Assembly: GCA_016722505.1 (NCBI GenBank)
Contig: JADKJH010000001.1
Span: 186,001 to 250,000 of the forward strand
Length of the DNA stretch: 64,000 nt
Reading direction: 5' to 3'
DNA from: Holophagaceae bacterium
GTDB taxonomy: Bacteria > Acidobacteriota > Holophagae > Holophagales > Holophagaceae
Shown: piece by piece, positions 42,454-51,754 of the stretch
Layout of the letters: each line of letters opens with the position of its first letter
Numbering within the stretch: position 1 is the first letter of the stretch
Made by a program: the position numbers and the translations under genes
The notes under the pieces: generated by a model
The model's database searches: none
Seen by the model: only the letters and a program-made list of their open reading frames with translations
Told to the model about the DNA's origin: nothing

Positions 42454-44551
42454 TCACACCTTCCGAAGCCGCAACGCATTGAGCACGACCGTGAAAGAAC
42501 TGAGGCCCATGGCGGCGCCCGCGAGCATGGGGCCGCCGAACCGTTCCAGCTGTCCGAAGGCCGCGAGGGGCACCAGCAGCAGGTTGTAGCCGAAGGCCCA
42601 TCCCTAGGTTCTGGCGGATGATGACTTGAGTTTTCCGGGCCAGACGGCGGGCATTCAACAAGGGTTCCAGGCCCTCCCGCAACAGGTTCAGGGGTGCCGC
42701 GCCCTGGGCCGCTTCGAGGCCCGGCAGGCTGAGACCGGCATCCGCCTGGGCGAGGGCTGGAGCATCGTTCACGCCATCTCCCACAAAGGCCACCGTGCGG
42801 CCTTCCTGCTGCAATTCAGCTATTCGTGATTGTTTGAGGCCCGGTGTGCATCCGCCGAGAGCTTCGGGTATGCCCAGTTCCTTCGCCAACTTCAGCACGG
42901 GTCCGGTTCGATCGCCGCTGAAGAGATGCAACCGCAGGCCATCCGCCTGGAGCGCCCGCACGGCTGCCAAAGCCTCGGGCCTCACCGCGTCCGCGAGGAT
43001 GAGCAATCCCAATAACCGGGTGCCTTCCGCAAGTCCCACCGCCGTAGCATCAGCAGGCACATCCGGAAAATCCGCACCGATGAATTCCGCGTTCCCGAGC
43101 TTCAAAGCGCGGCCTTCGATTGTGCCTGACACACCTCCACCGGGATGGGCGCGAAAGTCCTGGACGGGTGGCAGAACCAAGCCCTTGGACGCCTCGCGGA
43201 TGCCCTTGGCCAAGGGATGTTCGGAATCCCGCTCCAGGGCAGCGGCCAAGCGCAATAGGTTGGTTCCATCATCAGAAAGAATGCGAGTTTCCAGCAGCAT
43301 AGGCTTGCCCAGCGTGAGCGTGCCGGTCTTGTCGAAGGCGAGATCCGTGATGGAGCCCAACCGCTCGAAAGCCGCCGCATCGCGCACCAGCAAACCATTC
43401 CGGGCGGCCGTGCCGAGAGCCGTGGTCAACGCCACGGGCGTGGCAAGTCCCAACGCGCACGGACAGGCGATGACCAGCACCGTGACCGCGGGCCGCCAGG
43501 CCAGAGAGATGTCGCCGGAGTGAAGCCACCATGCGGCGAAGGTGAGAGCCGCCAGCACCAGGATCACGGGCACGAAGACGGCGCTGATGCGATCGGCGAG
43601 CGCCTGGACCGGTGCTTTCGATGCCTTGGCTTGACCCACCTGCCGGGCGAGTTTGGCAAGCCAGGTATCCCGTCCCGCGGCGCGGACTTCGAGCTCAAGG
43701 CTGCCCCCATGCACCAGGGCGCCTGCGATGACCGCATCGCCCATCTGCTTAGGCACAGGCAGCGGCTCACCTGTGAGCAGGGCTTCTTCCACATCCGCCG
43801 AACCCGCCACCACCAGACCATCCACGGGGATGGCAGAACCCGGGCGGACGCGGACGCGGTCACCCACCTTCAGCATCGAGACCGGGACTTCCTCCTCGCG
43901 CCCTTGGCTATCAAGCCTGAGGGCCACGGCAGGCGCGAGCTTCAGCAGGGAGGTAAGGCTGTCGCCGGTATGGACCTTGGCGCGGGTCTCCAGGTATTTT
44001 CCGAGCAATAGAAAAGCAACCAACGCTCCGGCGGTTTCAAAGGTGAGGTGGTGCTCCCCGCGAAGGCCCTCTACCAGGCCGAAACCCCAGGAAACGCCCG
44101 CACCCAGGGCCACCAGCGTATCCATGGTGGTCTCTCGATGGAGCAACTGGAACCCGGCTCTTTTGAAAAAGCCGCCCCCCGCCGCGAAGACCACCACCGC
44201 GCTGAGCAGCGCCTGGATCCGCCAGTCCAGATGAAGCGTTGCCCCCGGCACCATGGAAGCGAACAGCGGCAACGTAAAGACCCACGCCAGCAGGGTCCGC
44301 AGCAAGGCTTCGCGCAGCTCGCGATTTTTTTCTTCCCCGGTGGGATCCATCACCAGCGCGTAGCCCCGCTCCGCCAGAGCCTGTGCTAGCTTCTCGGTGG
44401 CAACGCCCTCGAAGGTAACCGAAGCTTCCTCGCTGGCCAGGTTCACCGTCGCGCTGGACACGCCCGGCACGGCTTGGAGCACCTTCTCCACGCGACGGAC
44501 ACAGGAGGCGCAAGTCATGCCTTCAACGCGATAGGTGTGGGTTTCCATCAT
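42454..44551 (-). CDS. copA: Copper-translocating P-type ATPase, frameshifted near its C-terminus
   Basis: CopA exports Cu(I) with ATP hydrolysis. It has one N-terminal HMA domain (EGMTCASCVRRVE), eight helices, CPCALGL in helix 6, the phosphorylation motif FDKTGTLT, SEHPLAKGI and GDGVNDAPAL. Near the end a single extra base in the G-run at 42602-42604 shifts the frame. As written, translation runs on to 42323 and overlaps the convergent gene. Removing one base restores QNLGWAFGYNLLLVPLAAFG and a normal tail, with stop at 42454. The last two helices include conserved copper-site residues, so the frame as given would be inactive. ATG 44548 is an alternative start. Confidence 0.85.
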
Positions 44552-44592
44552 TTCCCCCGCTTGGTCCTCTGTCGGCTTTCAGGTATCGGCAC

Positions 44593-44620
44593 GAGAGTCA
44601 GGAGTCGAGAGTCGAGTTCA
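44593..44620. repeat. Heptameric tandem repeat (GAGAGTC family)
   Basis: Four 7-bp units (GAGAGTC, AGGAGTC, GAGAGTC, GAGTTCA) run in tandem in the copA-csoR gap. A related heptamer array lies at 50573-50607. There is no coding frame. Confidence 0.65.
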
Positions 44621-44655
44621 AAGCCAGACCCGTGCTTCGCTCAGCTTGCCTCGCG

Positions 44656-44676
44656 GCTCATAGCTCATACCTCATC
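44656..44676. repeat. Heptameric tandem repeat (GCTCATA family)
   Basis: Three 7-bp units (GCTCATA, GCTCATA, CCTCATC) end inside the csoR stop codon region. Together with the GAGAGTC array this fills most of the 120-bp gap between csoR and copA. Confidence 0.55.
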
Positions 44677-44974
44677 GGTACTTCAGCAGTTCCATCAATT
44701 CATCCACCATCCGCGATTCGTCGCCCCGCGCAGCGGCGGTCACAACGTGCTCGCTGAGGTGGCTCCGTAGCACAAGATCTCCCACACGGCCCAGGGCTCC
44801 CTCCACGGCTTTGATCTGTTTGAGGACATCCACACAGTAGGCGCCGTCTTCCTCCAGCATCCGTAGGATTCCTTCTACGTGGCCCCGGATGGATTGCAGC
44901 CGTCGCTTGGCATCGGCGCGCATGGCCAGGTCGAGATTCAGTCCGTGGTGCGCGTGGCCTTTCACGGATGTCAT
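44672..44974 (-). CDS. csoR: CsoR-family copper-responsive repressor
   Basis: The 100-residue all-helical DUF156 protein represses copper genes until metal binds. The metal site keeps Cys (YCVDVLKQIKAVEGAL) and His (LRSHLSEHV), but the third position, Cys in classical CsoR, is His here, giving Cys-His-His as in RcnR-type members. Position between copZ and copA supports copper. It overlaps copZ by ATGA and lies 120 bp before copA. The operator in front of copZ is its likely target. A His-rich N-terminus (GHAHHG) could add a ligand. Confidence 0.85.
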   Translation of the reverse strand: MTSVKGHAHHGLNLDLAMRADAKRRLQSIRGHVEGILRMLEEDGAYCVDVLKQIKAVEGALGRVGDLVLRSHLSEHVVTAAARGDESRMVDELMELLKYR

Positions 44975-45174
44975 GGAAGCACCGAGGCCTTGTAGCCTTC
45001 TTCCTCCACGGCCTTCACCAACGCCGCGGAATCCGCCTTGCCCTCAATAATGGCGCTCCCCGACTGCAGGTCCACGTCGAGCACTTTCTCAACGCCGGGA
45101 ACGTTTTGCAGGGCCTCTCTCACCGCGCCAACACAATGGCCGCAGGTCATGCCCTTGATTTCGAGTGTAATCAT
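44971..45174 (-). CDS. copZ: CopZ-like copper chaperone
   Basis: The 67-residue HMA-domain protein has the metal motif GMTCGHC near the N-terminus and the usual beta-alpha-beta-beta-alpha-beta pattern. It binds Cu(I) in the cytoplasm and passes it to CopA or CsoR. The ATG has GGAGG 6 nt upstream. It is first of the three-gene copper operon copZ-csoR-copA, with csoR overlapping by 4 bp. Full length for the family. Confidence 0.92.
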   Translation of the reverse strand: MITLEIKGMTCGHCVGAVREALQNVPGVEKVLDVDLQSGSAIIEGKADSAALVKAVEEEGYKASVLP

Positions 45175-45189
45175 GATGGCCTCCGTTAT

Positions 45190-45243
45190 CCCCCCCCACT
45201 AGGGGTGGGTCATTAATATAGACCTATCCGTAACCGCGATCAA
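45190..45243 (-). promoter_or_regulatory. Copper operon promoter with CsoR-type operator
   Basis: On the minus strand TTGATC (45243-45238) and TATATT (45220-45215) are 17 bp apart, a good sigma-70 promoter. Immediately downstream, over the start site, lies a G/C dyad: CCCCACTAGGGG (45194-45205) inside an eight-C run and GGGTGGG. It resembles CsoR operators (CCC-N4-GGG type). Confidence 0.75.
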
Positions 45244-45292
45244 GACCTCCGCGATCACCGATGCCCAGCGACGGCCCTGTCATCATGGATCC

Positions 45293-46360
45293 ATGGCCTT
45301 GGCGAAGCGGTGGGACATCCTGGTGGTGGGGAGCGGCATCGCTGGCCTTTCCACTGCATTTCATCTGGCCAAGTCCGTTGGACAGCGCATCCTACTTGTG
45401 GACCGTGAAGTCCTGCCAGGCTTTTACGCTTCAGGCCACAACGCGGGCATCGCGCGCCAGCTGACTGGCCGCCAGGTTCATTCCCGATTGGCAGTGGAGG
45501 GAAGAAACCGCTTGGCCGACGCGGGATTGCTGACCGGCGCAGGAGGCCTGTTGCTGGCCGTGAAAGCTTCCGCCCTGGACGCCATCGAAGCAGAAGCCCT
45601 CGAATTGGGCGTGGGCTTTGAACGCAATTCCGGCGCTGGTATTGAAGGTTATTGCGCTGCCGCGCATCTCTCCATTCCGTCCGACGGCACCATAGACGTG
45701 CATGGCCTGTTGGGACTTTGCGCGGCGGGCGCCCGGAAGGCTGGTGTGGAGCTGCGGTATGGATGCGAAGTGCGCAGCATCGAATCCCAAGAAGATGGTT
45801 TCCGTGTGGAGACTTCCGAAGGCCCATTGCGCGTAGGCACGATCATCAATGCGGCCGGTGCCTGGGCCGGTGAACTCGGCCGCAAGGCAGGCGGACTCGG
45901 CATTGCGTTTCATCCCCTCCGAAGGCATCTGGCCTGGAGCGACCAGGCCTACGATGCAAACCAGCCTTACGCGTGGTGGGTGGACCGTCCGCTGTATCTA
46001 AAACCAGAAAGTGGCGGCCTGCTGATGTGCCCTTGCGACGAGGACGAAGTGGCGTTACCTCCTCCCGGCCAACAACCCGACACCGATGCGCAGGCGTTTG
46101 GGCACCTCGCAGATTCTATGCACGAGTTGGCTCCCGGCCTGATCAACCACGGCATCACACGGGCCTGGAGCGGTCTCCGCACCTATTCACCAGATCGGCG
46201 TTTCGTCATCGGCTGGGATCCGGTGAATCCCAACTTATTCTGGGTCGCCGGACTGGGCGGCCACGGCATGACCACGGGCCTCGCTGTAGGAAGGCTGGCG
46301 GCCGAGCTGTACATACAGCGCAGAGAACATGAGCTGTCCCCAAAACGGCTGATGAATTGA
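45293..46360 (+). CDS. FAD-dependent amino-acid oxidase-like oxidoreductase (DAO family)
   Basis: The 355-residue flavoprotein has an N-terminal dinucleotide-binding motif (ILVVGSGIAGLSTAFHLA), an Arg/Asp pair (LLVDREVLPG) for the FAD ribose, and a central substrate domain. The C-terminal FAD-binding signature is GLRTYSPDRRFVIG … FWVAGLGGHGMTTGLAVG. These place it in the DAO superfamily with glycine oxidase and D-amino-acid dehydrogenases. The substrate is not evident. No signal peptide, so cytoplasmic. It precedes glgB by 51 bp but has no obvious link to glycogen. Confidence 0.88.
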   Translation: MALAKRWDILVVGSGIAGLSTAFHLAKSVGQRILLVDREVLPGFYASGHNAGIARQLTGRQVHSRLAVEGRNRLADAGLLTGAGGLLLAVKASALDAIEAEALELGVGFERNSGAGIEGYCAAAHLSIPSDGTIDVHGLLGLCAAGARKAGVELRYGCEVRSIESQEDGFRVETSEGPLRVGTIINAAGAWAGELGRKAGGLGIAFHPLRRHLAWSDQAYDANQPYAWWVDRPLYLKPESGGLLMCPCDEDEVALPPPGQQPDTDAQAFGHLADSMHELAPGLINHGITRAWSGLRTYSPDRRFVIGWDPVNPNLFWVAGLGGHGMTTGLAVGRLAAELYIQRREHELSPKRLMN

Positions 46361-46411
46361 AGAGCCTGAATCCATCGATCGACCTCAAGCCTTTGCAGCC
46401 TAGAATGGTCC

Positions 46412-48370
46412 ATGGATCCTTCCCGCTTCGCCTCGACCTTAGGCGACCTGGATTTGCACTTGCTGGGCGAGGGAAGGCACTTGTGGGCCTACAAGAAGCT
46501 GGGAGCGCACCCCCGGATCGTGGAAAGGGTTGAGGGCGTCAGCTTCGCGGTATGGGCGCCCAATGCGCAGTCAGTAAGCGTGGTCGGGGATTTCAACGCG
46601 TGGGATGGCCGCCGTCATCGGCTGGTTCCTGCTGGCCCCAACGGATTCTGGGAGGCCTTTGTGCCAGGTCTGGGCCAGGGTGAATTGTACAAATTTGAGC
46701 TCCATGGCCCGGATGGAGCCCTGCTGCCCCTCAAGGCCGATCCCTTCGCGTTCAGGTGCGAGCGCGCCCCTGGGACCGCCTCCATCGTCCATGGGCTTCC
46801 TGCCTATGCCTGGGACGACGGCGCGTGGATGGAACGACGCCGGAAAACTCAAGCCCACGCCGCACCCTTGAGCATCTATGAACTCCATCTGGGATCCTGG
46901 CGGCGGCGGCCCGACGGTTCCTTCATGAACTACCGGGAGATCGCCGCGGACCTGGCGCCCTATGTCAGCTGGCTGGGATTCACCCATGTGCAATTGCTGC
47001 CCGTGATGGAGCATCCCTACGATCCGTCCTGGGGTTATCAGCCCTTGGGCATGTTTGCGCCCACCAGTCGCTTTGGTTCGCCGGAAGACTTCATGGCCTT
47101 CGTGGATGCAATGCACCAGGCGGGCATCGGCGTCATTCTTGACTGGGTACCCGCGCACTTCCCGGAAGATGCCCATGGCCTCGCCCAGTTTGATGGCACC
47201 CATCTCTACGAACACGCGGATCCCCGCCAGGGCCGCCATATGGACTGGGGCACGCTGATCTACAACTACGGCCGGGTGGAGGTGCAGAACTATCTCATCG
47301 CCAATGCCCTGTTCTGGCTCGATCAATACCATGTGGATGGCCTTCGCGTGGATGCAGTGGCGTCAATGCTCTATCTGGACTACAGCCGCAAGGCTGGACA
47401 ATGGATCCCCAATCGCCAAGGTGGGCGGGAAAACCTGGAGGCCGTGGCATTCCTGCGCCGCTTGAACGAGGTTCTCTATGGGCAGTTTCCGGACACCTTC
47501 ACGGTGGCGGAAGAATCCACGGCCTGGTCCGGGGTGTCGCGTCCGACCAATCAGGGCGGCCTGGGCTTCGGCTTCAAGTGGGACATGGGCTGGATGCACG
47601 ACACCCTGCGCTACCTGGGCCAGGGCATGATGGTGCGGCCCCATCACCACAATGAAATCACTTTTTCGATGCTCTACCACGATGCCGAAAACTATGTGCT
47701 TCCGCTCTCCCATGATGAGGTGGTCCACGGGAAGCGAAGCCTTTTCGGAAGGATGCCAGGCGACCCCTGGGAACAGTTTGCCAACCTGCGTCTGCTCTTC
47801 GCCTGGCTCTTCGCCCATGGCGGAAAGAAACTGCTTTTCATGGGTGGAGAATTCGCCCAGGGAAGGGAATGGAACCACGACACCGCCCTGGATTGGGAAT
47901 TGCTCGACCGACCCGGACACAAAGGCATCCACGATCTGGTGCGCGATCTCAATGGCCTCTACCGAGGGCAGCCTGCTTTGCATGAAGGGGATTGCCAGCC
48001 TGGCGGCTTCTCCTGGATCGACTGCGGCGACCGTTTCAACAGTGTGCTCACGTTGCTGCGCAGGGGCTCGGATCCTGATGACTTCGTCGCCGTCGCCTTC
48101 AACCTCACGGCGCTTTCCCAGACTGGCTATCGCATCGGCGTACCCACGCCGGGTGGATACACCGAGCTGCTGAACACGGATTCCACCCACTACGGGGGGC
48201 GGAACCTTGGAAACTTGGGATGTGTGGCAACAGAACCTATCGCGGCCCACGGGTTTCCGCAGTCCTTGAATCTCACTTTGCCACCGCTGGCGGCCCTCTT
48301 CCTGAAACCCCGACCGCGCTCAGCCGTTGCGCCAAAACCACCTGATCATTTTGATTACGGACCGACATGA
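46412..48370 (+). CDS. glgB: 1,4-alpha-glucan branching enzyme
   Basis: GlgB makes alpha-1,6 branches in glycogen. The 652-residue protein has an N-terminal CBM48 domain (EGVSFAVWAPNAQSVSVVGDFNAWDG), a GH13 barrel and a C-terminal all-beta domain. Catalytic residues are visible: nucleophile Asp314 in DGLRVDAVASMLYLDYSR, Glu367 in VAEES and a late Asp in LSHDEVVHGK. The chain lacks the extra N-terminal module of longer enzymes. It is followed by glgP and faces the convergent pgi-glgA-glgC operon, so the set covers synthesis, branching and breakdown. Confidence 0.95.
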   Translation: MDPSRFASTLGDLDLHLLGEGRHLWAYKKLGAHPRIVERVEGVSFAVWAPNAQSVSVVGDFNAWDGRRHRLVPAGPNGFWEAFVPGLGQGELYKFELHGPDGALLPLKADPFAFRCERAPGTASIVHGLPAYAWDDGAWMERRRKTQAHAAPLSIYELHLGSWRRRPDGSFMNYREIAADLAPYVSWLGFTHVQLLPVMEHPYDPSWGYQPLGMFAPTSRFGSPEDFMAFVDAMHQAGIGVILDWVPAHFPEDAHGLAQFDGTHLYEHADPRQGRHMDWGTLIYNYGRVEVQNYLIANALFWLDQYHVDGLRVDAVASMLYLDYSRKAGQWIPNRQGGRENLEAVAFLRRLNEVLYGQFPDTFTVAEESTAWSGVSRPTNQGGLGFGFKWDMGWMHDTLRYLGQGMMVRPHHHNEITFSMLYHDAENYVLPLSHDEVVHGKRSLFGRMPGDPWEQFANLRLLFAWLFAHGGKKLLFMGGEFAQGREWNHDTALDWELLDRPGHKGIHDLVRDLNGLYRGQPALHEGDCQPGGFSWIDCGDRFNSVLTLLRRGSDPDDFVAVAFNLTALSQTGYRIGVPTPGGYTELLNTDSTHYGGRNLGNLGCVATEPIAAHGFPQSLNLTLPPLAALFLKPRPRSAVAPKPPDHFDYGPT

Positions 48371-48450
48371 GCTGGCGTAGCAAAATAGCCTGAAAGACAC
48401 GGGCTAATTTGGCACAGCCCCGAAACCCTTCCATCCCACCTAGGATTGCC

Positions 48451-50574
48451 ATGGATCTGCTCATCCCCAAACTGCACCAGCTCACCAAGAACCTGTGGTG
48501 GACCTGGAAACCTGAAGTGCGGACGATCTTCCGCGATCTTGACCTGTACCTCTATCACAAGGTCCACCAGAACCCCATGTCCTTGCTCAAGCAGATCGAG
48601 CCTAGCGAGCTGGATCAGCGGGCAGTGGATGTGGATATTCCAGCCCGGGCCGACCGGGCGCTGCGGCAGCTTCATGAATACCTCACACCCGTCACGACTT
48701 GGGGGCTCACCCACGCCGGTGCCATGCGCTCCCGGCCCGTGGCCTACTTCTGCATGGAATTCGGCATCCACGAATCCCTCCCCATCTATTCCGGGGGGCT
48801 TGGCATCCTGGCCGGGGACCACTTGAAGGCTGCCTCGGATCTTGGAGTGCCCATGGTGGGTGTGGGGCTGCTCTACCGCCAGGGCTACACCAGCCAGGTG
48901 TTGGACCGCCAGCTTTGGCAACAGGATGTGGTGGAACCCTTTGATATTTCTGATCTGCCCCTGGTGCAAATGACGGATACGCATGGCGAGCCGATCCAAG
49001 TGGCAGTAGAGCTGCCAGGCAGGCAAGTGTTTGCCTCTGTCATGGAAGTGAAAGTAGGCCGGGTCCGGCTCATCCTGCTGGACACTCGCGTGAAACCCAA
49101 CAGCCCGGAGGACGTGGCGCTGGCCGCCCGGCTCTATGGTGGGGATCAGCGCACGCGCATCGAACAGGAGCTTTTGCTGGGCGTGGGTGGCACCAGGGCG
49201 TTGCGGGCTCTAGGCATCTCGGCCAGCGTGTTCCATCTCAACGAGGGCCACTCAGCCTTCGCCTTGCTGGAACGGGCGCGGTATCGAATCCAAGAGGATG
49301 GCATGGACCCCCATAAAGCGCTGCAAGAGGTCGCCTCGACCAGCGTCTTCACGACCCATACTCCGGTGGATGCGGGCCACGACCGATTCCCGGCGGATCT
49401 CGCCGCAGAACATTTGCGGCCGCTGGCGGAGAGCATGAACCTGCCTCTGGAAGAGGTCATGGGGCTCGGCCGCGTGAACCCCAACGACCACGGTTCTCCT
49501 TTCCTCCCCACTGTGCTGGTGCTGAAGCTGTCCCGCCGGGCCAATGGCGTTTCGGCCCTGCATGGAGTCGTTTCCCGGAAGATGTGGAACCAACTCTGGC
49601 CAGGCCCCGAAGAGGCCGTGCCCATCGGGCATGTCACCAACGGCGTGCATCTTCCCACTTGGCTTGCCACGGAGATGAACCATCTCTACGAAGCGCACTT
49701 GGGTGTGGGGTACCAGAGTTCTCTCACCCGCCCGGAAACCTGGGCGGAGATCCAGGATGTATCGTCCTCGGAGATCTGGGAGACTAAGCAGGTGCTGAAG
49801 GCCCGCATGCTTCGCTACATCCGGAAACGGGCCACTGATATGCGCGAACGGATCGGCCTTCCTGAGATCAACCCGGCCCCTCTGGACCCAGAGGCCCTGA
49901 CCATCGGGTTCGCTCGCCGGTTTGTGCCCTACAAACGACCCGATCTGCTGTTCTCCGACCTGGATCGTCTCAACCGTCTGGTGAACCATCCGGGCCGCCC
50001 GGTGAACCTCATTTTCGCGGGCCGTGCCCACCCCGCCGATAACGCGGGCAAGGGCCTTATCCAGAAAGTCGTGCAGATCATGGAGGATCCGCGATTCAGG
50101 CATCGCATTCTGTTCGTTGAAAACTACAACATCCATGTGGGACGAATCCTATACCAAGGCATTGATGCCTGGCTCAACAATCCCCAGCGTCCCTTGGAAG
50201 CCTGCGGCACTAGCGGGATGAAGGTGGTGCTCAACGGGGGCTTGCATATTTCCGTACGGGATGGATGGTGGGCCGAGGCCTACGATGGTGAGAACGGATT
50301 TGCCATCGGCACAGGTGAAATCCACTCGGACCAAGCCATCCAGGATAAGCGCGACGCCGAAGAACTCTTCCGCCTGCTGGAAGATGAAGTCGTCCCGATG
50401 TACTACGAGAACCGCAACTCCGCTGGCGTGCCTCGCTGCTGGGTGGACCAGGTCAAACACTCCATCCGCACCCTGGCCTGGCGCTTCAACGCCGACCGGA
50501 TGGTCCAGGACTACGTCCAGCACCTGTACCTGCCCGCCGCCATCGGCAGCAGCTGCCAGATGCCGCCGCCATGA
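48451..50574 (+). CDS. glgP: Alpha-glucan phosphorylase (DUF3417 type)
   Basis: The 707-residue phosphorylase releases glucose-1-phosphate from glycogen or maltodextrin. The N-terminal DUF3417 segment (LTKNLWWTWKPEVRTIFRDLD) marks the short bacterial type. The pyridoxal-phosphate lysine is Lys591 in CGTSGMKVVLNGGL, followed by DGWWAEA. GGLGILAGDHLKAASDLGVP and RFVPYKRPDLLF are also conserved. ATG 48451 follows AGGATTGCC; an in-frame TTG at 48409 is less likely. It lies 80 bp after glgB. Its stop codon starts a heptamer repeat array that separates it from the convergent pgi. Confidence 0.93.
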   Translation: MDLLIPKLHQLTKNLWWTWKPEVRTIFRDLDLYLYHKVHQNPMSLLKQIEPSELDQRAVDVDIPARADRALRQLHEYLTPVTTWGLTHAGAMRSRPVAYFCMEFGIHESLPIYSGGLGILAGDHLKAASDLGVPMVGVGLLYRQGYTSQVLDRQLWQQDVVEPFDISDLPLVQMTDTHGEPIQVAVELPGRQVFASVMEVKVGRVRLILLDTRVKPNSPEDVALAARLYGGDQRTRIEQELLLGVGGTRALRALGISASVFHLNEGHSAFALLERARYRIQEDGMDPHKALQEVASTSVFTTHTPVDAGHDRFPADLAAEHLRPLAESMNLPLEEVMGLGRVNPNDHGSPFLPTVLVLKLSRRANGVSALHGVVSRKMWNQLWPGPEEAVPIGHVTNGVHLPTWLATEMNHLYEAHLGVGYQSSLTRPETWAEIQDVSSSEIWETKQVLKARMLRYIRKRATDMRERIGLPEINPAPLDPEALTIGFARRFVPYKRPDLLFSDLDRLNRLVNHPGRPVNLIFAGRAHPADNAGKGLIQKVVQIMEDPRFRHRILFVENYNIHVGRILYQGIDAWLNNPQRPLEACGTSGMKVVLNGGLHISVRDGWWAEAYDGENGFAIGTGEIHSDQAIQDKRDAEELFRLLEDEVVPMYYENRNSAGVPRCWVDQVKHSIRTLAWRFNADRMVQDYVQHLYLPAAIGSSCQMPPP

Positions 50575-50607
50575 GTCAAGAGTTGAGAGTTAAGAGTTAA
50601 GAGCTTA
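50573..50607. repeat. Heptameric tandem repeat (GAGTTAA) between glgP and pgi
   Basis: Five 7-bp units (GAGTCAA, GAGTTGA, GAGTTAA, GAGTTAA, GAGCTTA) begin inside the glgP stop codon and end in the pgi stop codon. They fill the whole convergent gap. The family resembles the GAGAGTC array at 44593-44620. Confidence 0.7.
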
Positions 50608-51753
50608 GCCCAACCCCAACCGCTTGAAGGTGCGCTTCTTGCCGTCTTCTACTTCCGGTTGGTCGAAGGGATCAAGGTCCAGGGCAAAGCCCAGGATACC
50701 GATGATGACTTGCCAAGCCATCATGAAGGCCCCCATATCCAGTTCGCTCACCGTTGGCATGGACCAGCGCAGAACCGGCACGCCCGCCGCATCCAAGGCC
50801 TCGGCGGTGCCTTCCGCTTGGGCGCGGAGGATTTCAGCCCCTTGCAGTCCAGCGAGGCCTGGATAGGGCGACCCGGGCGGTGGGTCCAATCGCTCAGCCG
50901 CAGGGCTTCCATCCACAGTCATCACAATCACGCCAAGGTTTCGTGGCCCCGCCATCCATCGCTGCAACTGGCTGTGCTGGTCCACGGGACCCACGGCACG
51001 GATGGGTGTGAAGCCCTTTCGGGTGCCATCCTTCGCCACCTTGCCCAAAGATTCCGCCACCAATTGCACCCACCAGGCAGATAGGCTGTCCAGGCGGGTG
51101 GCGTAGGGCATCATCACCCATTCAGTGATGCCGCGCTGGTGGGCATCCAGCAGCAAATCCACTGTGGCGGCGATACGGTCGCGCCACGGACCAGCATTGG
51201 CCTCGACCTGCGTGATGACTTCACGGCCACCTTGGATGAAGGCTGGAACATCGCGGCCCATCCAAGCGAGCGGCAATGTGCCTATGGGTGTGAAGGCTGA
51301 GAACCGGCCACCCACCGCCACCGGGATCGGCAGGATGCGGCATCGATTTGCCCGGCCCCAGGTGGCCAGAGGATTCGCATCGTCTTGAGTGATGAGGATC
51401 GGCGCCGCGAGATCACCGAAACCTGGCATGGCGCGTATTCGCGAGATCCAGGTCCAGAGTTCCAAGGTTTTGCCGCTCTTGGAGGCCAACACCAGCTGGT
51501 CGCCGGACTGGAGACGAAAGTCCGGTATCGCCTCAGGGGAGGCCAGGGGCAGCCAGTGCTGGAAAGCCTGGTGGTCTCCGAAGGCCCGCACCAGGGTTTC
51601 AGATGGCAGCAGGGAACCGCCAATGCCGCACCAGAGCAACCGTTGAGTGGGATCGAGGGCAGGCAGCGGTTCAGGCAGCATTGGTTCAGCCACCTTCAGC
51701 CAACCTCCCATGGGATGAACCTTGACGGATTGCCAATGGCTGCGGATATCCAT
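50605..51753 (-). CDS. pgi: Glucose-6-phosphate isomerase, short form
   Basis: The 382-residue protein shows SIS-domain isomerase signatures: WCGIGGSLLPSETL, ASKSGKTLELWTW, VGGRFSAFTPIG, QLVAESLGK (catalytic Glu), DQHSQLQRW (catalytic His) and PFDQPEVEDGKK at the end. It interconverts glucose-6-P and fructose-6-P, linking glycolysis to glycogen. At 382 residues it is shorter than the usual 440-550, mainly at the N-terminus. The glgA stop lies 1 bp upstream, so it is the last gene of the glgC-glgA-pgi operon. A phosphoglucose/phosphomannose isomerase variant is possible. Confidence 0.88.
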   Translation of the reverse strand: MDIRSHWQSVKVHPMGGWLKVAEPMLPEPLPALDPTQRLLWCGIGGSLLPSETLVRAFGDHQAFQHWLPLASPEAIPDFRLQSGDQLVLASKSGKTLELWTWISRIRAMPGFGDLAAPILITQDDANPLATWGRANRCRILPIPVAVGGRFSAFTPIGTLPLAWMGRDVPAFIQGGREVITQVEANAGPWRDRIAATVDLLLDAHQRGITEWVMMPYATRLDSLSAWWVQLVAESLGKVAKDGTRKGFTPIRAVGPVDQHSQLQRWMAGPRNLGVIVMTVDGSPAAERLDPPPGSPYPGLAGLQGAEILRAQAEGTAEALDAAGVPVLRWSMPTVSELDMGAFMMAWQVIIGILGFALDLDPFDQPEVEDGKKRTFKRLGLG

Positions 51754-51754
51754 A

